A stretch of DNA of 64,000 nt from Albimonas sp963816545. Lineage in GTDB: Bacteria > Pseudomonadota > Alphaproteobacteria > Rhodobacterales > Rhodobacteraceae. The position numbers and the translations under genes are program-made. Below the pieces are notes generated by a model, which had not been told where the DNA came from, did not search any database, and saw only the letters and a program-made list of their open reading frames with translations. This document shows, one piece after another, positions 43,729-51,761 of the stretch; positions within the stretch are counted from its first letter, which is position 1, and each line of letters starts with the position of its first letter. The DNA lies in the NCBI GenBank assembly GCA_963816545.1, contig CAWFLE010000007.1:62001-126000 (forward strand). Reading direction: 5' to 3'.

Positions 43729-44981
43729 TGGCGCGCCCCGATCTCGTCCCCGCGCTCCGCCGCTTCATGCAGGCGGAGGCGTTCCCCCGCGCCAGAACGA
43801 TGTCCGCCTTCGCCGAGGCGAACCCGCCCGGCGCCCGGCCCGCCTGGTTCGCGGACCTCAAGCGCCGCGCGCAGGACGAGGGCCTGTGGAACCTCGGCCT
43901 GCCCGACCTTCCCGACTGGGCGCCCGGCACGCGCCTGACCAACCTCGAATTCGCGCCGCTGGCGGAGATCATGGGCGCCGTCCCCTGGGCGCCCGAGCTC
44001 TTCAACTGCCACGCCCCGGACCTCCCCAACATGGAGATGCTGCTCAAGATCGGGACCGAGGCGCAGAAGGACCGCTGGCTGCTGCCCCTCCTGAAGGGCG
44101 AGATCCAGACCGGCTTCTCGATGACCGAGCCCGGCGTCGCCTCCTCCGACGCCCGCAACATCGCGACCCGCATCGAGGACGCCGGCGACCGCTGGATCGT
44201 CACCGGGCGCAAGTGGTTCACCGGCAACGCCTCGTCTCCGAAGGCCGCCTTCACGGTCCTGATCGGCGTTTCGGACCCCGACGCCGCCGCCTACGCCCGC
44301 CACTCCGCGGTCATCGTCCCCTTCGATGCGCCCGGCGTGCGCGTGGTCCGCGACATCCCCGTCCTCGGCTTCCGCAACCGCCAGAGCCCCTCCTGCGAGG
44401 TGGCGTTCGAGGGCGTGGAGATCCCGAAGGATCACCTGCTGGGCGAGCGCGGCCGGGGCTTCGCGGCGGCCCAGGTCCGCCTTGCCACCGCCCGCATCCA
44501 CCACTGCATGCGCTCCATCGGCGGGGCCGAGCTGATGCTCGCGCTGATGGTGGAGCGCAGCCGGACGCGGGAGACCTTCGGCCGCCCCATCGCCGATCAC
44601 GATAAGGTCCGCGAATACGTGGCGCTCAGCCGCGTGGAACTGGACCAGGCGCGCCTCCTGACCCTGAACGCCGCCGATGCGCTGGACCGCAAGGGAAGCC
44701 GCGCAGCCCAGTCCGAGATCTCCATGATCAAGCTCGCCGTGGCGGGGGCCTGCATGCAGGTGGCGGACCGCGCGGTGCAGGTCTTCGGCGCCATGGGCAT
44801 GACGGATGATTCGCCCGCTGCGGATTTCTTCGCCGCCATGCGCGCCTTCCGCATCTATGACGGCCCGGACGAGGTGCATGTCCGCACCATCGCCCGCTCG
44901 GAATTCGACCGTCAGGCGGCCGAGAACCCCGACGGGCTGATGCGGTTCTTCTGCACCGACTTCGCCGACGTCTCCCGCTGA
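43725..44981 (+). CDS. Acyl-CoA dehydrogenase (long N-terminal type)
   Basis: 418 residues from ATG 43725, overlapping the crotonase stop; a second ATG follows at once. Marks: PDLPDWAPGTRLTNLEFAPLAEIMG, GEIQTGFSMTEPGVASSDARNIATRIEDAGDRWIVTGRKWFTGNASS, RGRGFAAAQVRLATARIHHCMRSIGGAE, SRTRETFGRPIADHDKVREY and the tail AVQVFGAMGMTDDSPAADFFAAMRAFRIYDGPDEVHVRTIAR. The catalytic Glu position is Asp in YDGPDEVH, typical of the ACAD10/11-like group. It completes a six-gene plus-strand catabolic unit. Confidence 0.9.
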   Translation: MMARPDLVPALRRFMQAEAFPRARTMSAFAEANPPGARPAWFADLKRRAQDEGLWNLGLPDLPDWAPGTRLTNLEFAPLAEIMGAVPWAPELFNCHAPDLPNMEMLLKIGTEAQKDRWLLPLLKGEIQTGFSMTEPGVASSDARNIATRIEDAGDRWIVTGRKWFTGNASSPKAAFTVLIGVSDPDAAAYARHSAVIVPFDAPGVRVVRDIPVLGFRNRQSPSCEVAFEGVEIPKDHLLGERGRGFAAAQVRLATARIHHCMRSIGGAELMLALMVERSRTRETFGRPIADHDKVREYVALSRVELDQARLLTLNAADALDRKGSRAAQSEISMIKLAVAGACMQVADRAVQVFGAMGMTDDSPAADFFAAMRAFRIYDGPDEVHVRTIARSEFDRQAAENPDGLMRFFCTDFADVSR

Positions 44982-45118
44982 TCCTCCAGGCTTGCCGGCG
45001 GCGCCCGGAACGACCGGGGGCCGCATCCGTTGCATGGAAGGACCCCGCATCCTGCGGCGGTCGGAACGCGCATCATCAGGAAGCGCCGGCGAGCGCCGGC
45101 GGGAACAGGAGACGACGA

Positions 45119-45283
45119 ATGGTCGAGTGGATCATCATTCTGGTCATCATCGCGGCGGTCGCGGGGCTGCTGGGCTTTCCCAAGGTGGCGGGCGCGGCCT
45201 GGACGGGCGCCTCGATCCTCGCCGTGATCGTGCTTGTCGGGCTCGCGCTGCTGCTGCTGCTGGGCGTTCTCGTGGTCGCCTGA
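45119..45283 (+). CDS. UPF0391/DUF1328-like small membrane protein
   Basis: 54 residues: MVEWIIILVIIAAVAGLLGF, then PKVAGAAWTGASILAVIVLVGLALLLLLGVLVVA. Two hydrophobic helices joined by a short GF..VAGAA turn match the pattern of the YtjA/UPF0391 family (AGxLGFTGIAGAA). CAGGAG lies 7 bases before the ATG. Function in the family is unknown, often linked to envelope stress. It stands alone before the chemotaxis operon. Confidence 0.7.
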   Translation: MVEWIIILVIIAAVAGLLGFPKVAGAAWTGASILAVIVLVGLALLLLLGVLVVA

Positions 45284-45529
45284 CGAACGCCGCGGATCCC
45301 GCGAAAGACCCGCGGGCGCGGCGGCGGTGCGGCGCGCCCGCGGATTTCGACGCGGATCTCGGCTTGACCGCGCACGGTCCCGTCCGCGGCCTTCGGGCGT
45401 TCGTCCGCGCCGCCCATAGCCATCGGGCGCGGAAACCGCCGGTTAAGCAGCATGCTCCTATTGCCTCCTCCAGACAGCGAGGAGGGCGAGCAGGATGGTT
45501 GCAGGCATACCGGTGCGGGGGGCCATCTG

Positions 45530-45868
45530 ATGCCCCGATCCGCCGAAGGAAACATCCGGCTTGAGGGCGATCTCTCGATCCGCGACGCCGCGGATCTGAC
45601 GATGCGCCTGCGCGAGGGTCTCGACCGCGGCGCCCTCACCGTCGGGACCGACCGTCTCCAGTCCATCGACGCCGCGGGACTTCAGGTCCTGGTGGCCGCC
45701 CACGCGACGGCGCGGGCGCGCGGAGCGTCTCTGCGGGTGGAGGCGCCGGCCGGCCGTGCGCTCGCCCATGCCCTCGCCCGCAGCGGGATCGCGGACGCCC
45801 CTGACCTGCCGCTCGCCTGGGACGGCGATGTCTGGACCGGCTTCGTCCTGCAGGAGGACGCGAGATGA
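45530..45868 (+). CDS. STAS-domain protein of the chemotaxis operon
   Basis: 112 residues from ATG 45530 (GGGGGG upstream); a longer open frame begins at 45452 but looks non-coding. The STAS pattern is RLEGDLSIRDAADLTMRLREGLDRGALTVGTDRLQSIDAAGLQVLVAAHATARARGASLRVEAP. The Ser or Thr phosphorylated in anti-sigma antagonists (DSSG) is Ala here (IDAAGLQ), so it is unlikely to be switched by a kinase in the SpoIIAA manner. The stop overlaps cheY by ATGA. Stand-alone STAS proteins at the head of chemosensory operons are known in alphaproteobacteria, without an agreed role. Confidence 0.8.
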   Translation: MPRSAEGNIRLEGDLSIRDAADLTMRLREGLDRGALTVGTDRLQSIDAAGLQVLVAAHATARARGASLRVEAPAGRALAHALARSGIADAPDLPLAWDGDVWTGFVLQEDAR

Positions 45869-46233
45869 GCAAGACCATTCTGACGATCGACGATTCCTCC
45901 TCCATCCGCATGATGATCCGGATGACGCTTTCCGGCGCGGGCTACCGGGTCATCGAGGCCGTCGACGGCGCGGACGGCCTGCAGAAGGCGACCTCCTCGC
46001 ACGTGGACGCCGTGCTGACGGACCTGAACATGCCCGTGATGAACGGGATCGAATTCATCCGGAGATATCGCGGCCAAGCCGCCGGGCGCGGGATTCCGGT
46101 GGTCGTCCTGACCACTGAATCGGACGAGCGCCTGAAGCAGGAGGCGCGCGCCGCCGGCGCCACCGGCTGGCTGGTGAAGCCCTTCCAGCAGGATCAGCTC
46201 CTGAAGGTGGTGAAGAAGGTGGTCGGCGAATGA
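45865..46233 (+). CDS. cheY: CheY-type single-domain response regulator
   Basis: 122 residues, one receiver domain. The acidic pair is D9-D10, the phospho-acceptor Asp53 lies in VLTDLNMPVMNG, Thr83/84 in VVLTTESD and Lys105 in LVKPF, so all active-site residues are present. It overlaps cheA by 4 bases. It is the only free receiver in the operon and the likely output protein, by flagellar motor binding or otherwise. Confidence 0.93.
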   Translation: MSKTILTIDDSSSIRMMIRMTLSGAGYRVIEAVDGADGLQKATSSHVDAVLTDLNMPVMNGIEFIRRYRGQAAGRGIPVVVLTTESDERLKQEARAAGATGWLVKPFQQDQLLKVVKKVVGE

Positions 46234-48230
46234 CCGTGTCCGACGCCGCCGCCGTCTTCGCCCAGGAGGCGGAGGAGCTTCTGGAGGCGCTGGAGCAGGG
46301 GCTGCTCGATCTGGAGCATCGGCCTGCGGATGCGGAGCTGGTGAACGCCGTCTTCCGCGCCCTTCACACGCTGAAGGGCTCGGGCGCCATGTTCGGCCAT
46401 CTGCGCCTCGCGGCGTTCCTCCATGAATTCGAGAGCGCGTTCGATCAGGTGCGGCAGGGCGTCCGGGACGCCTCGCCCGGTCTGGTCGCCGTGGCCCTCG
46501 TGGCCAAGGACCACGCCGCCGGGCTGGTGGCGGAGGGGGAGGGCGAGGGTGGCGATCCCGAAGGCGCGCTGATCCTCGAGACGCTGCGGAACGCCCTATC
46601 CGGCGAGGCGACCCCGTCGTCGCCGCCCGTCTCCGCTCCGGCCGCCGCGCCCGCGGACCGGGCTTCGGGCTGGCGCGTGAGGTTCGGCCTGACCCCGGAT
46701 GCGCTGCTCAACGGCGCCGACCCCCTGCGCCTGATCGAGGAGCTGCGGGAGCTGGGGGAGGCCGAGGTCGAGGCCCGCCTGGCCGACGTTCCCACCCTGG
46801 AGGCGCTGGATCCCGAGGTCTGCGCCCTGAGCTGGGAGGTCCGCCTCGCCACCGGCCAGCCGCTGGAGGCGGTGCAGGACGTCTTCATGTTCCTCGCCGA
46901 AGACACGCCGCTGACGATCGCGCCGCTGGAGGCCGCGGCCGTCGCGGAGGAACCGCCTGCCGTCGCCGGACCCGATGCCGGCGCCGCGGAGCCCGCTCCC
47001 GAAGCGGAGCGCACCCGCGCCCAGGCCGCCGCCCCGCGCGAGCGCGGCGCCTCCGTGCGCGTGCCGGCGGAGCGGCTCGATGACCTGATGGCCCGCGTGG
47101 GGGAGCTGGTCATCGCGCAGGCCCGCCTCAACCGTCTCGCCGGGGAGAGCGCGGATCCCAACCTCAAGACCATCGCCGAGGAGATGGAGCGCCTGTCCTC
47201 CGGCCTGCGCGACACGACCATGGAGATGCGCATGGTCCCCATCGGGTCGATCTTCGGACGCTTCCGACGGCTCGTGCACGACCTGAGCTCCAGCCTCGGC
47301 AAGGAGGTCGAGTTCGAAACCGCGGGCGAGGAGACCGAACTCGACAAGACGGTGATCGAGCAGCTCGCCGACCCGCTGGTCCACCTGATCCGCAACTCGA
47401 TGGATCACGGGCTGGAGGAGCCCGAGCGGCGGCGCCTCGCCGGCAAGAGCGCCACGTGCCGGCTCCGCCTCGCCGCCGCCCACGCGGGCGCCGAAGTCGC
47501 CATCACCCTCTCCGACGACGGGGCGGGGCTCAACTCCGCCAGGATCCGCGCGAAGGCCGAGGAGGCGGGCCTGCTGGCCTCCGACGCCCAGATCGCGGAG
47601 CCGGACCTCCACCGGCTGATCTTCGAGCCCGGCTTCTCCACGGCCAGGGAGGTGACGTCCCTCTCTGGCCGCGGGGTGGGCATGGACGTGGTCAAGCGGA
47701 CCATCGAGGGGCTGCGCGGCTCCATCGACGTCGCCTCCTCGTCCGGCAAGGGCGCGACGGTCACGCTGCGCCTTCCGCTCACGCTCGCCATCATCGACGG
47801 CCTGCTCGTGCGCGTTGGGGCCGAGCGCTACGTGATCCCGCTCTCGGCGGTGGAGGAGTGCGTGGAACTTCCGGCGACCGCGGACGAGGCGGCCGGGCGG
47901 TCGTTCCTGAACATCCGCGGTCGGCTCGTGCCGTTCCTGCGCCTGCGCCGCCTGTTCGGAAGCGACGCTCCGCCGGAGCTTCACCAGAAGGTCGTCGTCA
48001 TCTCCTCGGGCGACCTGCGCGTGGGGCTGGTGGTGGACCAGATCCTCGGCGACAGCCAGGCGGTCATCAAGCAGCTCTCGCGCCTCCATGCCGGGCTGAA
48101 GACCTTCTCCGGCGCGACCATCCTCGGGGACGGCGCGGTGGCGCTGATCCTCGACGTCATGAACCTCGTCGCCTTCGGACAGGCGCAGGAGGCCCGCGGC
48201 CGGACCCAGCCCCTGGAGCGCGTGGCATGA
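46230..48230 (+). CDS. cheA: Chemotaxis histidine kinase CheA
   Basis: 666 residues. Order: Hpt (P1) with phospho-accepting His46 in FRALHTLKGSGAMFGH; an inserted domain (about 145-235, GWRVRFGLTPDALLNGADPLRLIEELRELG) that replaces the CheY-binding P2 of E. coli; an alanine/proline-rich linker; P3 dimerisation (RVPAERLDDLMARVGELVIAQARLNRLA); the ATPase P4 with N box LVHLIRNSMDHGLEEPERR, G1 DDGAGLN and G2 GRGVGMDVVKRTIEGLRGSI; and a CheW-like P5. All kinase motifs are intact. It autophosphorylates under MCP/CheW control and passes phosphate to CheY and CheB. Confidence 0.95.
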   Translation: MTVSDAAAVFAQEAEELLEALEQGLLDLEHRPADAELVNAVFRALHTLKGSGAMFGHLRLAAFLHEFESAFDQVRQGVRDASPGLVAVALVAKDHAAGLVAEGEGEGGDPEGALILETLRNALSGEATPSSPPVSAPAAAPADRASGWRVRFGLTPDALLNGADPLRLIEELRELGEAEVEARLADVPTLEALDPEVCALSWEVRLATGQPLEAVQDVFMFLAEDTPLTIAPLEAAAVAEEPPAVAGPDAGAAEPAPEAERTRAQAAAPRERGASVRVPAERLDDLMARVGELVIAQARLNRLAGESADPNLKTIAEEMERLSSGLRDTTMEMRMVPIGSIFGRFRRLVHDLSSSLGKEVEFETAGEETELDKTVIEQLADPLVHLIRNSMDHGLEEPERRRLAGKSATCRLRLAAAHAGAEVAITLSDDGAGLNSARIRAKAEEAGLLASDAQIAEPDLHRLIFEPGFSTAREVTSLSGRGVGMDVVKRTIEGLRGSIDVASSSGKGATVTLRLPLTLAIIDGLLVRVGAERYVIPLSAVEECVELPATADEAAGRSFLNIRGRLVPFLRLRRLFGSDAPPELHQKVVVISSGDLRVGLVVDQILGDSQAVIKQLSRLHAGLKTFSGATILGDGAVALILDVMNLVAFGQAQEARGRTQPLERVA

Positions 48231-49012
48231 ACGCCCCCGATCTGAGGGTGGTGACCCTGCGCCTCGCCGACGAGCTCTTCGCCATCGAGGCGCGGCATGT
48301 GCGCGAGATCATCGACCCGCCCGCGGTGACGCGGGCGCCCAACGCCTCGCCCTTCGCGCCGGGCCTCATCAACGTCCGGGGGGCGGTCGCGCCCCTCGTG
48401 GACCTGCGCGTGCCGCTCGGCCTCGTCCAGCGGCCCGCCGACCAGGACGCGCGGATCATGGTGCTGGAGGTCGAGCTGGACGGCGAAATCGTGGTGGCGG
48501 GGCTGCTCGCCGACAAGGTCCACGACATCGCCGACGTGCCCTCCGCCGCCATCGAGCCGCCGCCCCGCGTGGGCACCCGCTGGCCGCCCGAGTTCGTGCG
48601 GGGCGTCGGCCAGATGAACGACGAATTCTTCGCCCTCCCCGATCTCGAGAAGATCTTCTCGCTCATGGCGGCGCCCGGACGCCCGCCGGCGCGCTCTGAC
48701 AAGGACCAAGCAGATGCGGCTGACCCTCAAGACCAAGCTCGGCGCGACCTTCGCCGCCATCATCGTCATGTCCGGCGCCGGGATGTTCCTCGCGCTCGAC
48801 AATCTGGGGAACATCAACGAGGCGCTCGGCGATATCGTCAAGGGGAACGCCAAGCGCGTGGAGCTGTCCCAGTCCATGGCCGCCGACCAGATCCGCGTCC
48901 AGCGCGAGCTGCGCGAGAGGCTCCTCGTCGAGGATCCGACGGCCGGCGAGGAAAGCGACCGGCGCGCCGCCACCTTCTCGAACCGCTCCGACGCGATCTT
49001 CGCCGAGCTTGA
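48227..49012 (+). CDS. cheW: CheW adaptor; frame runs on into the MCP gene
   Basis: The first ~157 residues are a normal CheW: LRVVTLRLADELFAIEARHVREIIDPPAVTRAPNASPFAPGLINVRGAVAPLVDLRVPLGL, then EVELDGEIVVAGLLADKVHDIADVP and FVRGVGQMNDEFFALPDLEKIFSLM. It links receptors to CheA. The frame then has no stop until 49012, overlapping the next gene by 299 bases; that part is Arg/His-rich shadow sequence. A single missing base near 48682 would give an ending PAGAL and a stop at 48697-48699, just before the MCP ribosome site, so a lost base is likelier than a real extension. It overlaps cheA by ATGA. Confidence 0.85.
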   Translation: MNAPDLRVVTLRLADELFAIEARHVREIIDPPAVTRAPNASPFAPGLINVRGAVAPLVDLRVPLGLVQRPADQDARIMVLEVELDGEIVVAGLLADKVHDIADVPSAAIEPPPRVGTRWPPEFVRGVGQMNDEFFALPDLEKIFSLMAAPGRPPARSDKDQADAADPQDQARRDLRRHHRHVRRRDVPRARQSGEHQRGARRYRQGERQARGAVPVHGRRPDPRPARAAREAPRRGSDGRRGKRPARRHLLEPLRRDLRRA

Positions 49013-50387
49013 GGCGCTTTCGAGCGACCTCGGCCGCCAGCGGCTGGAGGTTGTGCAGACGACCATCGCGGCGCTGCGCGAGATCAACGGACGGGTCAAG
49101 GCGCTCGACAACTCGGGCGGAGACCAGCAGGCCATCGCCCTGATGCTTGGCGAGGGCCGCCAGGCCTGGCTCGCGGTCGAGGCTGCGCTCAACGGCGTGC
49201 TCGAGCTCAACGTGCAGCAGATGCAGGAGGCCGACGCCTCCACCACCGTCCTCTACGAACGGAGCCGGATCACCCTTCTCGCGATCCTCGGAGGCTCCGC
49301 GCTGATCGGCGTGGCGGCGGCGACGTGGATCCTCATCTCCATCAGCCGTGCGCTCAGGAGCGCGTTGGGGCTGGCGGAGTCCGTGGCGGCGGGCGACCTG
49401 TCCGCCACCGCGACCGTGAAGAGCAACGACGAGATCAAGGATCTCATCGACGCCCTGAACCGCATGACCGGCCGCCTGCGCGAGGTGGTTGCCGAGGTGT
49501 CCGGCGCCGTGCGGAACGTGGCCTCCGGCAGCGAGGAGATGTCCGCCTCGGCCGAGCAGCTCAGCCAGGGCGCGGCCGAGCAGGCCAGCTCCTCGGAAGA
49601 GGCCTCCGCCTCGATGGAGGAGATGACCGCGACCATCAAGCAGACCGCCGACAACGCCTCCCAGACCGAGAGCATCGCCCGCCAGTCTGCGACGCATGCG
49701 AAGGAGAGCGGCCAGGCCGTCGGCAAGGCGGTGGAGGCGATGAAGACGATCGCCGACAAGATCCTGGTGGTCCAGGAGATCGCGCGCCAGACGGATCTGC
49801 TGGCCCTCAACGCGGCGGTGGAGGCCGCGCGGGCCGGGGAGCATGGTCGCGGCTTCGCGGTGGTGGCCTCGGAGGTGCGCAAGCTCGCCGAGCGCAGCCA
49901 GGCCGCGGCGGCGGAGATCTCGGGCCTCTCGGGAGACACGGTCAAGGCCGCCGAGGCCGCGGGCGCCATGCTCGACCGGCTCGTCCCCGACATCCTGCGC
50001 ACGTCGGAACTGGTGGAGGAGATCTCGGCCGCCAGCCGCGAGCAGAACACCGGCGCCTCGCAGGTGAACACGGCCATGCAGCAGCTCGACAAGGTGACCC
50101 AGCAGAACACCGCCGCCGCCGAGGAGATGTCCGCGACCGCCGAGGAGCTGGCCAGCCAGGCCGAGCAGCTGCAGTCCGCCATCGGCTACTTCCGCGTCGA
50201 CGGCGCGTCGTCCCCGGTCGCCGCTCCGGTCCGGCGCCCGGTCCGGCCCGCGCGCGCCGCGTCCCCGGTTTCGCGGCCGGCGGCGAGGGCCGCGTCGGGC
50301 GGCCTCCGCGGCGGCTTCGACCTCGATCTCGGCGCGGGCGAGGACGAGCTCGACCGCGAGTTCGAGCGCGCGGGCCGCGCGGCCTGA
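48714..50387 (+). CDS. Methyl-accepting chemotaxis protein (membrane receptor)
   Basis: 557 residues; AAGGA lies 8 bases before the ATG. TM1 is near residues 9-30 (LGATFAAIIVMSGAGMFLAL); a helical periplasmic sensor of about 155 residues resembles the four-helix-bundle MCP type; TM2 is near 185-205 (LLAILGGSALIGVAAATWILI). HAMP follows (SRALRSALGLAESVAAGDLSATATVKSNDEIKDL), then the signalling helix pair with the standard tip LLALNAAVEAARAGEHGRGFAVVASEVRKLAERS. Methylation-type EE/QQ segments flank it. The tail ends in proline-rich sequence and DREFERAGRAA, without an xWxxF peptide. The ligand is unknown. Confidence 0.93.
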   Translation: MRLTLKTKLGATFAAIIVMSGAGMFLALDNLGNINEALGDIVKGNAKRVELSQSMAADQIRVQRELRERLLVEDPTAGEESDRRAATFSNRSDAIFAELEALSSDLGRQRLEVVQTTIAALREINGRVKALDNSGGDQQAIALMLGEGRQAWLAVEAALNGVLELNVQQMQEADASTTVLYERSRITLLAILGGSALIGVAAATWILISISRALRSALGLAESVAAGDLSATATVKSNDEIKDLIDALNRMTGRLREVVAEVSGAVRNVASGSEEMSASAEQLSQGAAEQASSSEEASASMEEMTATIKQTADNASQTESIARQSATHAKESGQAVGKAVEAMKTIADKILVVQEIARQTDLLALNAAVEAARAGEHGRGFAVVASEVRKLAERSQAAAAEISGLSGDTVKAAEAAGAMLDRLVPDILRTSELVEEISAASREQNTGASQVNTAMQQLDKVTQQNTAAAEEMSATAEELASQAEQLQSAIGYFRVDGASSPVAAPVRRPVRPARAASPVSRPAARAASGGLRGGFDLDLGAGEDELDREFERAGRAA

Positions 50388-50402
50388 CCGGAGCTGACAA
50401 GC

Positions 50403-50864
50403 ATGACCTCCGCTTCGCAATACGTGACCCTGGGCGTGGCGGGGGACCTCTTCGCCGCGCCGGTCGAGCAGGTCCAGGAGATCCTGGACCTGCTGCCGAT
50501 CACCCGCCTGCCGCACGCGCCCCCCTCGCTCCTAGGAATGATCGACGTCCGCGGCAGGGGCATCCCGGTCTTCGACCTGCGGCTGGTGCTGGGCCTGCCG
50601 CGCGGGGAGGACGATCACGGCGTGCGGATCGTCGTCCTGCGCGCGGGCGCCGACGACGGCCTCGTGGGCCTGCGGGCGGATCGCGTGTTCGAGGTGGCCG
50701 CGCTCGACGGAGATGCGCTGGAGCCGGCTCCGGGAACGGGCGGTCGGCGGCGCCTCGACGCGGTGGCCGGGGTGGGCCGCCGCAACGGCGCCTTCGTGAT
50801 CGCGCTGGACGTGGAGCGCCTGGTCGCAATGGCGGGCTGCGCTCATGCCGCTGCGGAGGCTTGA
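50403..50864 (+). CDS. cheW: Second CheW adaptor
   Basis: 153 residues. CheW fold: QYVTLGVAGDLFAAPVEQVQEILDLLPITRLPHAPPSLLGMIDVRGRGIPVFDLRLVLGLP, then IVVLRAGADDGLVGLRADRVFEVAALDGDAL. It is quite different from the first CheW and shorter at the C-terminus. Two CheW proteins in one operon could serve the membrane receptor and the soluble MCP-like protein separately; this is inference. The next gene starts 20 bases inside its 3' end. Confidence 0.9.
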   Translation: MTSASQYVTLGVAGDLFAAPVEQVQEILDLLPITRLPHAPPSLLGMIDVRGRGIPVFDLRLVLGLPRGEDDHGVRIVVLRAGADDGLVGLRADRVFEVAALDGDALEPAPGTGGRRRLDAVAGVGRRNGAFVIALDVERLVAMAGCAHAAAEA

Positions 50865-51750
50865 GGTGGTCCCGCCCCCCGTCGCGCGCGACTTCGCCGG
50901 CGGAGCGGACGCCACCCGCGCGGATCGCCTCGGCGCGGCCGAGTTCGCCGGCATCGCCGAGCTGATCGGCCGCGAGATCGGCCTTCAGCTGTCCCCCGCC
51001 AAGCGCGAGATGGTGGAGGGACGGCTGCGCAAGCGCGTGCGGGCCCTCGGCGTCTCCGACCTCGCCGGCTATTGTCGCGATCTGCTCCGCGGCGAGGGTC
51101 TGGAGGACGAGCTGACGGAGCTGATCGACGTCCTCACCACCAACAAGACCGACTTCTTCCGCGAGCCGGAGCACTTCCGCCTGCTCGAGAGCCGGCTGGT
51201 CCCGGACCTGCTGACGGCCGCGCGCAGGCCCCGACAGCTCAAGATCTGGAGCGCCGCCTGCTCCACGGGGGCCGAGGCCTACACGGCCGCGATGGTCCTC
51301 GCCGACATGCAGGCGCGGGGCGGAAGGTTCGAGTTCGCCATCCTGGGGACCGACATCTCCACGCGGGTGCTGGAGATTGCGCGCCGCGCCGTCTACCCGG
51401 AGGCCTTCTTGGGGCCGGTGCCGGAACGCCTCCGCGCCCGCTGGCTGATGAAGGGGCGGGCGCCCGCCTCCAGCGGCACGATGCGCGTGTCCCAGGAGCT
51501 TCGGCGCAGGACGCGGTTCGGGCGGATGAACCTGATGGACCGCAGCTACCCCATCGATGCGGACGTGGACGTCATCTTCCTGCGCAACGTCCTGATCTAC
51601 TTCAGCCGCGAGGACCAGGGCGCCGTCATTTCCCGCATGGTGGATCACCTGCGCCCCGGAGGGTTCCTGCTGCTGGGCCATGCCGAGGCGATGGTGGGCG
51701 CCGGCGATGCGGTCGAGCCTGTCGCCCCTGCCGTCTACCGCAAACTCTGA
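50845..51750 (+). CDS. cheR: Chemotaxis receptor methyltransferase CheR
   Basis: 301 residues. It methylates receptor glutamates using S-adenosylmethionine. Visible: the N-terminal helical domain (AELIGREIGLQLSPAKREMVEGRLRKRVRALG), VLTTNKTDFFREPEHFRLL, the SAM loop WSAACSTGAEAYTAAMVLADM (GEEPYS in many CheR; here GAEAYT), LGTDISTRVLEIARRAVYPE and VDVIFLRNVLIYFSRE. The start lies inside the preceding cheW. A C-terminal pentapeptide partner may be the MCP-like protein two genes downstream. Confidence 0.94.
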   Translation: MPLRRLEVVPPPVARDFAGGADATRADRLGAAEFAGIAELIGREIGLQLSPAKREMVEGRLRKRVRALGVSDLAGYCRDLLRGEGLEDELTELIDVLTTNKTDFFREPEHFRLLESRLVPDLLTAARRPRQLKIWSAACSTGAEAYTAAMVLADMQARGGRFEFAILGTDISTRVLEIARRAVYPEAFLGPVPERLRARWLMKGRAPASSGTMRVSQELRRRTRFGRMNLMDRSYPIDADVDVIFLRNVLIYFSREDQGAVISRMVDHLRPGGFLLLGHAEAMVGAGDAVEPVAPAVYRKL

Positions 51751-51761
51751 GGATCGAGCCG

